64,000 nt of DNA from Pyrus communis (Eukaryota > Streptophyta > Magnoliopsida > Rosales > Rosaceae). The translations under genes and the position numbers were made by a program. Numbering within the stretch: position 1 is the stretch's first letter; each line of letters begins with the position of its first letter. Below the pieces are notes generated by a model. It had not been told where the DNA came from, searched no databases, and worked only from the letters and a program-made list of their open reading frames with translations. The stretch lies in assembly GCF_963583255.1 (NCBI RefSeq), contig NC_084814.1, forward strand, positions 16,280,464 through 16,344,463, read 5' to 3'. Positions 1 through 13,200 of this stretch are shown here, one piece after another.

Positions 1-510
1 CGAACAGATAAGCGCACTGACCCTTAAACTGGGAGTAACCGCAACCTGGCCAACCGGCACCGGATGTCCAAGGGGCAAGGATGGAAGCCACCTATCCTGC
101 CACACCCGCACCTCCTGACCGCCCAAAATCTGCCAATGGGAACCCTCCTTGATCACGTCCCTGCCACAGATGAGGCTGCTCCATGCCCAAGAAGCCCGAC
201 CACCTTTCTTCGCATCCCATATCGAGCAATGGGGAAAATACCGGGCTTTAATCACCCTAGCCCACAGCGAGTCCGGTTCCGTGATTAAACGCCAGCACTG
301 TTTAGCGAGCAGAGCATCATTAAATTCCATAAAGTTTCTAAAACCTAAACCACCTAAGTCTTTTGGCAAACCTAAAACCTCCTTTGAAACCCAATGAATC
401 TTTTGGGCTCCCTCCTTGTAACCCCACCAAAATCCAGTCACCAACGCATCCAATTCCTGACAAACGGCGGCGGGGAATTTAAAAATGCACATTGGATACG
501 CCGGGATAGC

Positions 511-2198
511 TTAGATAACCGCCTTAATTAAAACCTCTTTACCGGCACGGGATAGAGTACTTTGTTTCCACCCTTGTAGCTTTTCCATTACTCTTCCTTT
601 CACATAAGCAAGACCACGCTTTTTCGACCGGCCCCAAATAGCAGGGACCCCCAAATAGGTCCCCGGATTGCTAACCACCGCCATACCAAGGGCATTCCCC
701 ATCTAATCTGCGTTCACTTTCGGAACATTTGCCCCAAAGAAAACACTGGATTTCTCCAGATTATCCTTCTGCCCAGACGCCACACAAAAATTGTCCAGCA
801 TATGTTTCAAATTCCTGCAGTTTTTCACATCTGCCTGCAAAAACAGAAGGGTATCATCCGCAAAGAAGAGGTGAGAAATCACGGGTCCGGATCCACCCAT
901 CTTAACACCCTCCAACCTACCTTGGTCCACCGCACCTTGAATCAGTTTGGAAAGAACATCCCCCACCAAGATAAATAAATAAGGAGAAAGAGGATCCCCA
1001 TGACGGAGACCCCGCGAGGGAGCAAAAGACTCTCCAGCCTGCCCATTTAGGAGAACAGCGAACTTCACAGACGAAATACATCCATTAATTAACGATCTCC
1101 AACTACTGCTAAACCCCATTCTTTCCATTACCGCATCCAAAAAGTCCCATTCAACCCTATCATACGCCTTCTGCATATCCAGTTTAATCCCCATTTCAAA
1201 TCTGTTCCTGGCTTTCCTTTCCTTCCCTTCAGATAATGAAACATCTCATGGACTATGCCAATGCAATCCTGAATTTGTCTACCCTCCACAAAAGCATTCT
1301 GAGATGGAGATATGATTTTAGGCAATAATACCTTCAACCGGTTAGCAAGAATCTTTGACAGTATTTTGTACGAATAGTTACACAGGCTGATAGGCCTGAA
1401 CTGCGACACAAATTCCGGATTAGGGACTTTGGGAATCAGTACTATATTAGTCTGATTTATCAATCTCGAACCCGCAACGTCCTGAAGCAACTCTCTGACC
1501 AGAGCCGAAACATCTTCCTTCACAATCTCCCAGTATGTCTGATAGAAGATCCCCTGAAAACCATCGGGGCCAGGAGCCTTAAGACCTCCCATATTCCCAG
1601 CAGCCTCCTTTATCTCCTCCTCCGTTACCGGTGCAGTTAGCGCCTCATTCATTTCTGTCGAGACCGAGGGATTAATGCAATCTAGCAGCGACCCCCAGTT
1701 ACGAGCCCCTGCTGAGCTAAAAACTGAAGAGAAATGATTATCCACTAAATGGCGCACCTGAGACGGGTTTTCCACCCAGTTCCCATTCTCAGCCCTAAGC
1801 TTCACAATCTTATTTCTCCTACGCCTCTGAAGGGTTGAAGAGTGAAAAAACTGAGTGTTTGCATCCCCCTCCCTCAACCATTTTACCCTCGATCGCTGAC
1901 ACCAATAACTCTCATCTTGGAGTCTTAACTCATCAATCTGCCGAGATATCTCCCTTATCTCATCATAGTTTGGACCCCAGTCTCGCTGGAGTGAGTCTAA
2001 CTGGGAAAGGAGATCATGGATCCTGCTACCCCGCCCCTTAAATTTGGTACGATTCCACCTGCTCAAGCGATAACGACATTCGTTTAAAGATCTCACCCAC
2101 CTATTCACAGGGCTACCATGATGCCGCCAGTCCCAGCACATTTCCACCAAATTCTTGCACTCTTCCTCCGAGACCCAAAACGCCTCAAACCTGAACAT
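511..2198 (-). pseudogene. LINE reverse transcriptase, broken in at least three places
   Basis: Reverse transcriptase of the same LINE ORF2. The first piece (2198-1128) contains FRPISLCNYSYKILSKILANR and, further on, SPSQNAFVEGRQIQDC. A frameshift near 1190 moves to the second piece (1194-703), which carries LDMQKAYDRVEWDFL (first catalytic Asp), GLRHGDPLSPYLF and the FADD active-site block (HLFFADDTLLF). A stop at 703 and another at 511 interrupt the thumb region (TYLGVPAIWG, LSRAGKEVLIKAVI). The motifs are intact but the frame is not. The LRHGDPLSP block is normally LRQGDPLSP in plant LINEs, another sign of decay. Confidence 0.88.
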
Positions 2199-2210
2199 CT
2201 TCCTTCCTTT

Positions 2211-2918
2211 CTACCCATCAGATATAGAACTAAGAACAATTGGGCAGTGATCCGAGGCTAAAACCGTTTCATGCATAACATGGGAGTTCGGCCAGAGTTG
2301 CTGCCACTTTTCATTCGCCATGACCCTGTCTAATCGCTCTTCCACCCAATCCCCTTTTCTCAGCCCTCTCCACGTGAATGTTGGCCCATTGAAACCCAAA
2401 TCCATCAACTGAGAGGAAGACAGAAACTCTTCTAAGAATCTTGGTCTGTTGTACAAGACCTCAACTCCTCCAGACTTCTCATAATCCCACAGGAATTCGT
2501 TGAAATCCCCACCACAAATCCAAGGTATGTCTGTGGGGGTAAAGTGGTTAACCATCCATTCCCAAAACAGATTTTTCTCAACTCTATACGACGTTCCGTA
2601 CACACCCGTAATCCTACTCCATTGCGTTTGCCCTTTAATTCTCATCACAGCATCAATAACATGCTTGGACGAAAAGATAATATTAACCTCCAGATTGTCC
2701 TCCCACCATAAACTCAACCCTCCAGAAATTCCAATTAGCGAAACATCAAAGCCATGTAAGTAACCCAATCGCCTCCTCACACCTAGAATTCTATGATCTT
2801 TCATCTTAGTCTCTGATAAGAAGATCATAGAGGGTCTCTTTTTGCGAATAAGCCCATGGAGAGCCCTGACTGTCGTGTCCGACCCTAGCCCACGACAGTT
2901 CCAGAATATATAACTCAT
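2211..2918 (-). pseudogene. LINE endonuclease domain (EEP family), part of broken ORF2
   Basis: This 235-residue open stretch is the N-terminal endonuclease of LINE ORF2, which nicks target DNA to prime reverse transcription. It begins FWNCRGLG with the metal-binding Asn, has LSETKM with the catalytic Glu about residue 36, GGDFNEF about residue 138, RLDRV about residue 198 and ends with ASDHCPI, the conserved Ser-Asp-His block. All expected catalytic motifs are visible. It is separated from the reverse transcriptase by a stop just before 2198, so the ORF2 polyprotein is interrupted. Confidence 0.85.
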
Positions 2919-3160
2919 GGCTGGCCTACGGCTGTTGAAGGCCAGCCGCCACGGCCCCGAGCCAACTTGCCCGCCTTCCTTGTCACCATCCTTCCTTTAG
3001 CAATATCCGACCCCCCTTCCAGTACTTCCTGTCCTCCAAGATTCTCACTTATTTCTTCCTTATCTTCACCCGTCGTATAGACCGCTCGTTCCACCGATAG
3101 GTCTCCTTCCTTGCAATTTAACCTCCTCCCTGTCTCTGCCACCCTTCCTTGGTAATTCTC

Positions 3161-4167
3161 TTACGTATCCGGGCCCTTGAATTTCTTCTGTGGAGCTTGA
3201 GTTAGCATCATATCCTGTGTTTCCCCACTTCTTTTACTACCCCATAATGGTTCATCATCTTGGGCGGACAGAATGTTATTGCCCCCCTGGACCTCGCCCG
3301 ACCTTCCTTCACCCACTGTTTTAATGCATTCCATTTCAGAGCAGGAAGACGTATCCTCTGCCTCCCCCTTCATTCTTCTACGCCATTTTTTTTTACCTGT
3401 GCCCCGACTCTTTGATGCTCCCCCTGCCTCCATGGTTTGATTACGCTCCATTCCTTGAGCCTTCGACATCCGTAAACTACCTTGATTCTGTGCAGCCGTG
3501 ATGCCCGGTCCGCGCACCGCCCCGGCCTGCCGGCGTTCCCCCCTGCCCACATACTCCACTCTCGTCGATGTCGCCACCTCCCTTACCGGCGGTGCCTTCA
3601 TCCACTCTCCATACGCCACCTCCCCATCTCCAGACATCTCAACGGAACATTCAGTATTGATATGCCCAATCCGTCCACACCTGTAGCAAAAATCTTGAAG
3701 CCGTTCATACCGAAATTCTACCCAGGTTTCCTTATTTGAATCCCTTCGAATCCAGCATCCCTTGAATAATGGTTTCTCCGTATCAACTAAGATTCTGATT
3801 CGCACAAATCCACGAACGTGTCCAGGATCCTCCATGGCTATAAATTTCCCAGCCTCTTTGGTTACACGCTGCACGTTCTCGATAGAGGCTAAGCCCAGCG
3901 GAATTCCCCTTATTTGAACCCAAAATGGAAAGCATCCAGCTCCATCTCCTCTAAAGCGAGCTCCGGAGGCCATTTCACGACAGAGAACACCTTTTTCATC
4001 ACTGCCCAGGGAACCTGCTCAAGGATTTTTGAAGCTACATTTTCATCTTTGACCAAAATAATAAAGACATTCTCCCTTACCCATTTTATTTCCACCTCAC
4101 CCAATTCTTTACATGGATTTTCTTGTCTTGACCCCAACAAAAAGAAGCTTTTTCTGCTAGTGGTCAC
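3161..4167 (-). pseudogene. LINE ORF1 remnant (DUF4283 plus CCHC zinc knuckle)
   Basis: Two overlapping frames make up a LINE ORF1, the RNA-binding protein that packages element RNA. The first part (4167-3910) carries the DUF4283 pattern, including EQVPWAVMKKVFSVVKWPP. The frame then shifts near 3930 and continues as FWVQIRGIPLGLASIENV. A CCHC knuckle of the CX2CX4HX4C type (CYRCGRIGHINTEC) lies around 3690-3650, followed by a basic, low-complexity tail rich in Gly, Lys and Arg. The frameshift makes it a pseudogene. A further open stretch at 3142-2915 links it to the endonuclease start and is probably the ORF1/ORF2 junction. Confidence 0.8.
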
Positions 4168-4427
4168 ATGGCGTTTTTACATTTGTAGTGCTTATAAAGA
4201 AGGAGAATTGTCATTTGCACTCAAATTTTTTATATTTAAAAACAAAATACACTTGTGAGGAGTAAAAAATAGGAGCGCTTGTGTGTAGTCTTGCTTGACA
4301 AAACTATTGAAAGTCGTTTTTAATTAATATATGAGTCAAGCACAATTAATGTAATTTAAATTTTAAAAAAAATTGTTACCACTATTAAGATCTTTTCACA
4401 TGACATCTTCAAGATCACTAAAAATTC

Positions 4428-4906
4428 TATTATTTTAAAAATCCTCGCCTCGTGCTGCCTAGCCACTAGGCTGCTGGACATCGTCCCAATTAAGAAAGGG
4501 TGCCTAGACTTGCTTAGGCGCTCGCCTAGTCTGCCCAGACCCGCCTAGGCATCTGCAAGGTTGCAACTCTCAATTAGATAGAAAATGGATAACTTTTATA
4601 TTGCAATTTTTTTTATTAAGTTGTAAGAGACTTGTAAATACTTCAATGAACACATATTATATCCTTGTTTCCCATGTTTACATTATGTTCTAATACTTCA
4701 TAATCTATATGTCATTTTATTTTGCAATTTATGTATCCGATTGAAATTATGTATTTTTTTAAATATAAGCAAACACTTTCTTTATATGATATATAATAAA
4801 TTTACTTAAATCAGCTTAGGCCACCTAGGCCCCGCGTAGACCGCTTAGGCGCGAGGTCCCAGCCCACCACCTGACTAGCGCTTAGACTCTTTTAGAACCT
4901 TGAGAA
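4428..4906. repeat. CCTAGG-rich inverted-repeat element, copy 1
   Basis: GC-rich ends full of CCTAG/CTAGG words enclose an AT-rich core of about 300 bp. The right end read in reverse resembles the left end imperfectly (GCGCTAG near both termini), as in a MITE. A second copy in the same orientation lies at 6270-6740, with a closely similar core (both contain TATATGTTATATAATAAATT-like words). No clean target duplication was found. Confidence 0.5.
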
Positions 4907-4997
4907 TTCAAATCATTAGCATGCTCGATCAATTAAATAAAAGAATGTGACAAAAAAAAATGAATGAGTTGAGACTACTTGAATATCACTATATGAC

Positions 4998-6133
4998 AAC
5001 ACTGTTGGGATATTTGGAAAAATAATCAAATTTTAGACCTTATATAGGTTTATAGTCACCATTTTAATTTTATGATAATTATAACCAAAAGGTTTTTTTA
5101 GCCAAAATGGTCCCTGAGATTTGCATAACTCCTCAATTTGGTCTCTGAGATTTGAAATCGATAAAATTGGTCTCTGAGTTTGTTCACCATCAATCATTTT
5201 GGTCATTCCATGGAAAATATCCATTAAATAAGGATAAAGTGACAAAAATACCCTCATTTTTAACAAATCATTTTGGCCTATTGTTTATTAAATGGTAGTT
5301 TTTTCATTTTGTTCCTTATTTAACATAAGTTTTCACAGAATGACAAAAATGATTGATGGTGGACAATCCTAGGGACCACTTCTATTGATTTCAGATCTCA
5401 GAGACCAAAGTGAGGAATTGTACAAATCTCATGGACCATTTTGGCTAAAAAGCCTAACCAAACTTGATGTAAAAGTACTAATATACCCTTAATATTACGA
5501 TTTCTCACAATAACCTAAACACAACCTATAACACTGCATATTTGAATATAGATGAAGAGAGTTATCTGAATTCCCACATTATTTTTGGCAATTGGCACCA
5601 GCTTAAGAAATTAATCTTTATCACTTTTTTGTTTTCGTTATTGTATTTAATCTTTAAATTCCATTCGGATGTCTGCAACCTTTAACTACACATTTGGATG
5701 TTTGCAACCTTTAAACCATAATGAAAGCCTGAATTGAAACAAAAAAGAATAAAAAAAACAAAGTCTTCGAGATTAAATTGTTAGGTATCTCGGTACTTCC
5801 AATAAGATTTTAAAATTGATGTGATTGAAGAATGAAAGTGCAGTCAAAGGTGACAATAAGGCTGTTGTATCGTTTTGCAAAAATCCGGAAGGTTGCAGAA
5901 AGTAGTTCAAAAGTTGAAGAGAATAATGAAAACAAAAAAGTGATAGAGATTATTTCCTCATTTTAAGGTAGTTTAAAGGTTGTATTTTGGTTGTTTTCAG
6001 AAATCCTAATATTAAGGGTATATTAATACTTTTACATCAAGTATTGATTATAATTACATAAAATTAAAATGATTGTTAACATTCTATACGGGATTTAAAA
6101 TTTAGTTATTTTTCGAAATTTCTCAACACTGTT
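4998..6133. mobile_element. Inverted-repeat DNA element (about 0.77 kb) interrupted by a younger MITE
   Basis: The left arm from 4998 (AACACTGTTGGGA...) and the right arm ending at 6133 are imperfect reverse complements over more than 100 bp. They share the blocks GAAAAATAAT/CAAATTTTA, CATTTTAATTTTATG and ATAATTATAA. The alignment continues past the inner insertion: the word CTTGATGTAAAAGTA follows on both arms (5463 on +, and the reverse of 6040). Flanks ATATGAC (4991-4997) and AGATGAC (6134-6140) look like a 7-bp target duplication with one mismatch. No transposase is visible, so it is non-autonomous. Confidence 0.65.
5090..5454. mobile_element. MITE with long terminal inverted repeats, nested in 4998-6133
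   Basis: The left arm reads AGCCAAAATGGTCCCTGAGA and the right arm repeats it in reverse complement, with imperfect pairing through most of the 365 bp. A perfect 8-bp duplication TAACCAAA flanks it (5082-5089 and 5455-5462). Removing it rejoins the left arm of the older element. Known plant MITEs of this look are common. The 8-bp duplication fits hAT-type or Mutator-type mobilisation. A partial relative lies at 26281-26380. Confidence 0.75.
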
Positions 6134-6269
6134 AGATGACGAATAAAAATAAAATAACTACTCAAGCTAAATTCTCAGTTTGCGGGATATAAAAACACAA
6201 TTGATAATGCATAAAAGCTTGACATTCAAATAATAAGTCACCATTACAAATAATGCATGTAACTAGTGT

Positions 6270-6740
6270 TCTAAAAATCTCAGCCTAGCGCTAGGCGGCT
6301 GGTTACCGACATGATTAGTCCCTAAGCATTTAAAATTAAGAAAGGGCACCTAGCCTACCTAGGCACCCACCTAGACCTGTCCACCCACCTAGGTCGAAAT
6401 TCTTACTTAAGAAAGATAACTTCCATCTTGCATTTTATTTTTTCATTAAATTGTACGAGATTTCTTGAATGTTTGGATGAACACTCATTGTATGTTGTTC
6501 CTCATATTTTCAATATGTTCGAATATTTTATAATCAATATATCATTCTATTTTGCAATTCAAGCGTTTTAATACAATGATGTATTTTTTTAAGTACAAGT
6601 AGACAGTTTATTTATATGTTATATAATAAATTCAATTAAAATTAAAAAAAAAAAACTGCCTAAACCCCCACCTAGGCTCCGCCTAAACTCCCGCCTAGAC
6701 ACATATCCGTCGCCCAACCAGTGCCTAGCACCTTTTGAAT
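6270..6740. repeat. CCTAGG-rich inverted-repeat element, copy 2
   Basis: Second copy of the repeat at 4428-4906, in the same orientation. Its ends match each other in inverse orientation: GCGCTAGGCGGCTGGT near 6289, and the reverse of the right end reads GTGCTAGGCACTGGT. It ends about 460 bp upstream of the RBOHF start codon, so it forms the distal part of that promoter region. Confidence 0.55.
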
Positions 6741-7204
6741 CCTTGCGTGTAACACATTCAAACAAACCGTAACCACATCCGCATATAATTTCATAACAAA
6801 TATCAATTTACAGAAAATAAATAAATAAACGTACATATATAGCACATAAATATGTACATGTATAATATACTTGTGGTGGTTTTATTGTATGCTCCCCGTG
6901 AGATAATTGAGTACTTTTAGCTTTCTTGCTTCTCTGCTACAAAGCTTTGTCTGCTTCTCTCTTTTTTCTCTGTCTAATGCTGCGTTCCGCGTACATGTCT
7001 TTTCCCTGAGATTCCGAACAAACCGCGTTCCACGACCAATTCACTCTCTTTTCACAAAAAGAATAGAAGAAAACAAAACTCACTCATCACTCTCCTCACC
7101 TCTGCATTTTTACAACTCTTATAAACACCACCACCTCCCCCCCTCATTTTAAAATTATATACAACTGTTTCTGTTTGTTAATTATCATTCTGTTTTATTC
7201 ATCA
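6741..7204 (+). promoter_or_regulatory. Upstream region of RBOHF
   Basis: Between the CCTAGG repeat and the RBOHF start codon. Two TATA-like words can be seen: CATATATAGC (about 6834-6843) and TTATAAACAC (about 7117). Between them is a pyrimidine-rich stretch (6920-6975) like many plant 5' leaders. The sequence alone does not say which one is used. No uninterrupted coding extension of RBOHF is convincing here; an 81-codon open stretch at 6907-7152 looks fortuitous. Confidence 0.35.
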
Positions 7205-10200
7205 ATGAGGGCTCTTCCGAGGCACGAGCGCCGATGGGCCTCGGACTCCATCCCCATGAGATCGACGGTCAGCACCGGATCATCATCTCCGGCAATGACC
7301 GATGACTCCAACTCTGGGGATCAGGAGTTCGTCGAGGTAACTCTCGACTTACAAGATGACAACACGATTGTCCTCCGCAGCGTCGAGCCGGCCACCGTCA
7401 TTCACATCGACGAACTCGCCACCGCCGGAAATGAAACTCCGACGTCGGCGTTGGCTTCGGCTTCTCAGTCGCCATCCACGATACGGCGAAGCTCGTCCAA
7501 CAATCGGATACGGCAGTTCTCTCAGGAGCTCAAAGCCGAGGCCGTAGCGAAAGCGAAGCAATTTTCTCAAGAGCTCAAAGCCGAGCTGAGGAGGTTTTCG
7601 TGGAACCAAAGCCACGGCTCGAGAGTTCTCTCCGCTTCGACTTCTCAGAATGCATCAGTCGGTGGTGGCGGAGGCGGTGCATTTGACTCGGCGCTGGCAG
7701 CTCGAGCTCTCAGGCGGCAGCGAGCGCAGCTTGATCGCACTCACTCCAGCGCTCAGAAAGCGCTTCGGGGGTTAAGGTTCATTAGTAACTGCAAGAGTAC
7801 GAAGACCAATGGCGTCGATGCTTGGAACGAAGTGGAGGTCAATTTCAACAAGCTCGCCAAGGATGGCCACCTCCATCGCGCCGATTTCGGTCAATGCATC
7901 GGTACTACTACTACTAAAACTACAATTTATCTTCACATTATGCATGCAAGAAAGATTTTTGTAAAATGATTTTTCGGGTTTCAAATGATAAACGATAAAA
8001 AATGCTCGCGCAGTTTGCTGCAGTCAATGACTCAATATTATTATGTTTATTTTCATACACTATTGATTTTTGTGTGTTTGTTGTTTTGTTTGATTTTGTT
8101 TTTGAAGGAATGAGAGATTCCAAGGAGTTTGCGTTGGAGTTGTTCGATGCGTTGGGTCGTAGACGACGAATGAAGGTTGAGAAAATCAGCAAGGACGAGC
8201 TCTATGAGTTTTGGTCCCAAATTTCCGATCAAAGTTTCGATTCGAGACTTCAGATCTTCTTCGACATGTACGCAGTAATTAATAAATTATCTAATTACCT
8301 TTGACCAAAAAAAAACCAATTATCTAATTACAATCATTGCTCATTAATTGTTTGCTCAACCTTAATTGTATATTCATATAAAGCAAACACGTGGACAAAT
8401 AATGCCAAATCGTCATGTCGTATTTCACTTTTTTTGAAATATTTAAACTTATATGGAAATATTTTAATTCATAATTTATATATTCCAACAGGGTGGACAA
8501 GAATGATGATGGTCGAATTACCGAAGAAGAAGTTAAAGAGGTATTTTAATTATATTGATCAAAGGATTTTATTTTTATTTTATTATATTTTTTCTAATCA
8601 ACTTTGAACATGCTTAAGCAGCCGCGTTAAATTAATAATATAAATGCTGTTCATGAACTTGCCTAACTCTGCGCCGACCAAACTCAATCGTTCATGAAAT
8701 TTGATCTCCCTAATCTAATCGTACAAGTAATGCACAAGCTTCTTGGCGGGTTTCATATTTTCATGGCCTACATGGTGTCATTTGCTTTATTATAATTCAT
8801 GTTAGGCAGGATTGGGTGACCATAAATCAATGAAAAATTCCAAAACTAACTACCACACTTAAATTAAAAAAATAAAAAAAAACTTAATAATGGAGTTAAT
8901 TAAAACGTCTCTTTTTTTCTTGGTTCGTAAGCATCTTTATTCATTTTTAGTTGGACATATGGCATCTCAAATTCTCGGGTTTTACCAAATTTTTCCGAAT
9001 GGTCCAATCGTTTCCAGTGGGGTTGGTGAGGGCTTTGTAGTCAATATATGGTAGTAAGTATTCCGGTCGTTGTTTGGAAATTTCCTTTTTTGTTTGGATA
9101 GTTTTAATTAATGTGAACTATAAACTCAGTGTTTGCTGGAAAAATTATAATTAAATTCTTATTTTATTTCTTGTAAAAAAGAATTATTATTTTATTTATT
9201 TGATCTCGAATGTTTTAGATCATCATGTTGAGTGCTTCTGCAAACAAGCTATCAAGATTGAAGGAACAAGCAGAGGAATATGCAGCTCTGATCATGGAAG
9301 AGTTGGATCCTGAAAGGCTTGGCTACATCGAGGTAGGTCCCAATTGCCACAACTTCTAGTTGGATTTTCTTTTTCTTGTATACATGTATTTATATATACA
9401 CCACCTTTTTATATATTTCTAGCTGGCCATAAGATAAGCATATGGATGGTTAAATATCCAAATCTTGGAGTCCGTCATTATTTGTAGTAGACTTTTACTT
9501 TTAATGAAAAATGATTTATTAATGATAAAGACAGCTAGAACTGCTAGGAAATTTTGGTCAAATAGTCTTGGGCAATCCAACTACACATTCTTGAGGCATG
9601 GACTTTTATAATTTAATTTGCAAATTAGTTTTCCCAACTAATTACTTGGGTTTACATGTCAAATAAGGCATTGACCAGTTTGATATTGACACAGTTAAAG
9701 GCAAGATGCATGCTTAAATTTCACCGACCAGAATTCCACTTAATTATCAGATTTCCTTGTTTTGTTGACAAACTTATCGACAACCATCTGGAATGGTTGA
9801 ACCATTTTTTTCGTTACTGTTGACTTAATTATCAGATTTCCTTTTTTTCTCATTCCTTACTTATCTTGCCTGAATTTAATTATGTGCCTGCTACTTAGTG
9901 TTTTGAGACATGGTCTTTTTTCTATGGAAAATGTTGCAACAATAAGGTCGAAAAATAGTGGATGAATTATTCCAAAGGAAAAGCTAGTGAAATTTTTTCT
10001 TAAGCTGGTAGTTATATAGGTCATCACCCTTGCATCTTTTCCATTCTCAAAAGCCTTTCATGACAGTTTCAAACAATTTTCTTCTATCTATATATAAAAA
10101 CAGTGTTTGATTTTTATTTACATCTAAGTGCAGAGAAATATTAATTAAACCAAACTTAGTGGAGATGTTCGAACTATTGGAAGAGATGTGACTAACTATT

Positions 10201-13200
10201 ACACATCATATCTTGAGAGGGTACTATCGTAATTTAATCGTACATACGGAAAATTATCTTCACCTACCATACACTTGGCGAGTGCTAATTCTGACGTACA
10301 CATAGTTTTGTGAGGATCATCTTCAGATTATCTTTGTGAGGATCCAGATGGTCCTTTAATTATATCCATTTATCGTGAATTGTGCAGTTAGTTTTTGTCA
10401 GATACTATTTATATTTTATTTTAAATAAAATTTTTATAATGATTTTTAATCGCACTATATGCAATAAATGGACAGAATTAAAGGATCCCAAGATTCTCAC
10501 CTCACTCTCCCACGTGGACCTTCTACTTCTACGCTTAATTCTCACTCAAACACGAGGCACGCGTGCAGGGTTATTAGTTGACATCATGCAGATTTCTTGA
10601 AATCTTTCCTGCATTGCATGGTAGTCATCTTCATTCTCTGACGAGTTTGTCCAGAGTGGGTGTTACTGGTGTAGTTGAATATGATTTTACTCTTGAGCTG
10701 CGTTTTGGATTCAAACTTTTTTTTTAGTCTATGAAAAAAATAAATAAATAAAACTCTGAAGATTTTGTTGTTAATAATGTGGATGATGAGGACGACGATA
10801 AAATGTTGATGCAGTTGTGGCAATTGGAGACGCTTCTACTACAAAAAGACACGTACTTAAACTACAGCCAAGCACTGAGTTACACTAGCCAAGCCCTAAG
10901 CCAGAACCTCCAAGGGCTGAGAAGTAGGAGCCCAATACGCAGAATGAGCACCAAATTACTCTATTACTTGCAGGAAAACTGGAAGAGAATCTGGGTTTTG
11001 ACATTGTGGGTTAGCATTATGATTGCGCTCTTCACATGGAAATTCATCCAGTACAAGAGGAAAAGTGCCTTTCAGATAATGCGTTATTGCGTTCTCACGG
11101 CCAAAGGTGCTGGCGAGACCTTGAAATTCAACATGGCTCTTGTGCTGCTGCCTGTTTGTAGAAACACCATCACTTGGCTCAGGTCCACCAGGCTTGGCTT
11201 CTTTGTGCCTTTTGACGACAACATCAACTTCCACAAGGTACTACGTGCATGACACACTCATTATACGAAAATATTAAGGAAGACTATGAAAATAGCTTAA
11301 AAATATGATTTTTTGTTAAAATGAACAGTACCGGAAACTTTTGTTAAAGTTTCCAAAATATGAGCTACCTTGGTCCCACTTATCTTTGGACACATTTAGA
11401 AAATATTAATTAGCAAATTTTTTTAGTATAATTATACGGAAATTTAGAATTTTGGGGCCAATAACACATTTGTTAACCATTTCTTTAGTATAGTTATACG
11501 AAAGTTCGGAATTTTGTAAGCCAGTGATGACATGATCTCACATGGACAGCCGCCGGTCTATGTGTATCTTCCCCCTGCGTCTAGGGCAAACTTTATAATA
11601 TTTAGTGCCAACGCAAGGGTTTACGTTAGCCCTTGGAAAGCACTAGTTTCATCTAGAGACTATAGGCAGCAGAAGTTGACGAAATAAATAGCATTCTATA
11701 TAGTTCTTTTGTTAGGGCAAAGGAAAGGAGAAAACCATATAGTGGGAACCAGAAACGCATTGACTTAATTTGGGAAAAGTAACCAGGCAACCCACATGTT
11801 TAGGATATATAAGGTTAAAGTTTTTTCTTTTCTTTTCTTGAAAAATAAGGTTAAAGTATTACAGCTGTATTTATACTTGATTCGTAGATATCTTCCTTTA
11901 ATAAAAATAAAGGGAATAGGTATCAAATCACATGTCACCGAAAAAGAAATATAAAGAGGTATCACCGTCCTATGAGCACTGGTAGGTCCCAATTGCTGTT
12001 GATGTGCCAAAACTAATATAGTAGAAATATTAATTTGAATTTGTTCGTAGGTTAACATAGTTCTATGTGCATGAGGATCCTCTCCGGGCCGGATCCTCTT
12101 TGTGAGGATTTTTAAATCGTGTTTTTTTATCGTACATTGTAAGGTCAGAAATCATTTTAAATATTTTTATTTTAAATTAAATATGAATAGTACTTGATGA
12201 AAACTGACCGCATAATATACGATGAATGAACACGATTTAAGGATCTTTAGAATCCTCACAAAAAGGATCCGGAGAGAATCCTTCTGGGTTCTATGTTTGG
12301 GGTTTAGGTGAGGGGAACTCACTTGACTACATCTGGTTGACGTAATTATAGATAATTTCCTCTGTGCACTTTGTTTTCTCTACAATATAATCGTAAATGC
12401 AATGTGCCTCATTGTGACTTGGAAACTTTTTTTTATGTATAAAGGCTTGGCAAAGAGTCTTGAAGTAGCATCACATGACACATCCAAGTGAGATTGTTCA
12501 ATGCTAGAGTGCCAGATTACTTGATTTGTAGAGGTCCTGAATTTATTAATTAATCTTGTTAACTGAATCCCCGGCTGATTAAACTCAATTCTCGCCTTAT
12601 GAAACGGATAATACTATGTGACATCCGCTAAAATGTGCTTTCCTTTGAGAACCTTTGCAGACAATTGCTGCAGCCATCGTAGTTGGTGTCATTCTCCATG
12701 CTGGGAACCATCTTGCTTGTGATTTTCCGAGGCTTATAAAGGTTCCCGAATCAGACTACGAGAAATATTTGCATCATGACTTTGGAAAGCATAAACCCAC
12801 CTACCTAGATTTGGTTAAAGGGGCAGAGGGGGTGACTGGAATTATAATGGTGATATGCATGATTATTGCTTTCACACTCGCTACACGGTGGTTCAGGCGG
12901 AGCCTCATTAAGCTTCCCAAGCCCTTCAATAGGCTCACCGGCTTCAATGCCTTCTGGTATTCACATCACTTGTTTGTTATTGTCTATATCTTGCTCATTA
13001 TCCATGGCGTTTTCCTCTATCTCGTGCACACATGGTACCTAAAGACGGTAATTATTTGATATCCCTGTATTGATTAGAAATATATCTTTAATTTGGGTTG
13101 TTAATAATGTTTAAGTTTCTTAATAAAGAGTGTTATATTCATGCTTTCAGACTTGGATGTATCTTTCTGTTCCTGTTTTACTATATGCTGGAGAAAGGAT

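Larger units (their letters stand above)
1..4167 (-). mobile_element. Degenerate LINE (non-LTR retrotransposon), 3' end beyond window
   Basis: Read on the minus strand this is one plant L1-type LINE in the usual order: ORF1 with DUF4283 and a zinc knuckle, an AP-like endonuclease, then reverse transcriptase. Frame breaks near 3930, near 1190, at 703 and at 511 show that it cannot make its proteins. Translation of 430-61 continues the region after the reverse transcriptase (GGLGFRNF, then ALLAKQCWRL), so the copy runs off the left edge and its 3' tail and target duplication cannot be seen. The region upstream of 4167 turns sharply AT-rich, which probably marks the 5' limit. Confidence 0.88.

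Noticed and set aside
6907..7152. 81-codon open frame just upstream of RBOHF
   Set aside because: No recognisable similarity. Composition is that of a pyrimidine-rich 5' leader, and its frame does not join the RBOHF coding sequence.
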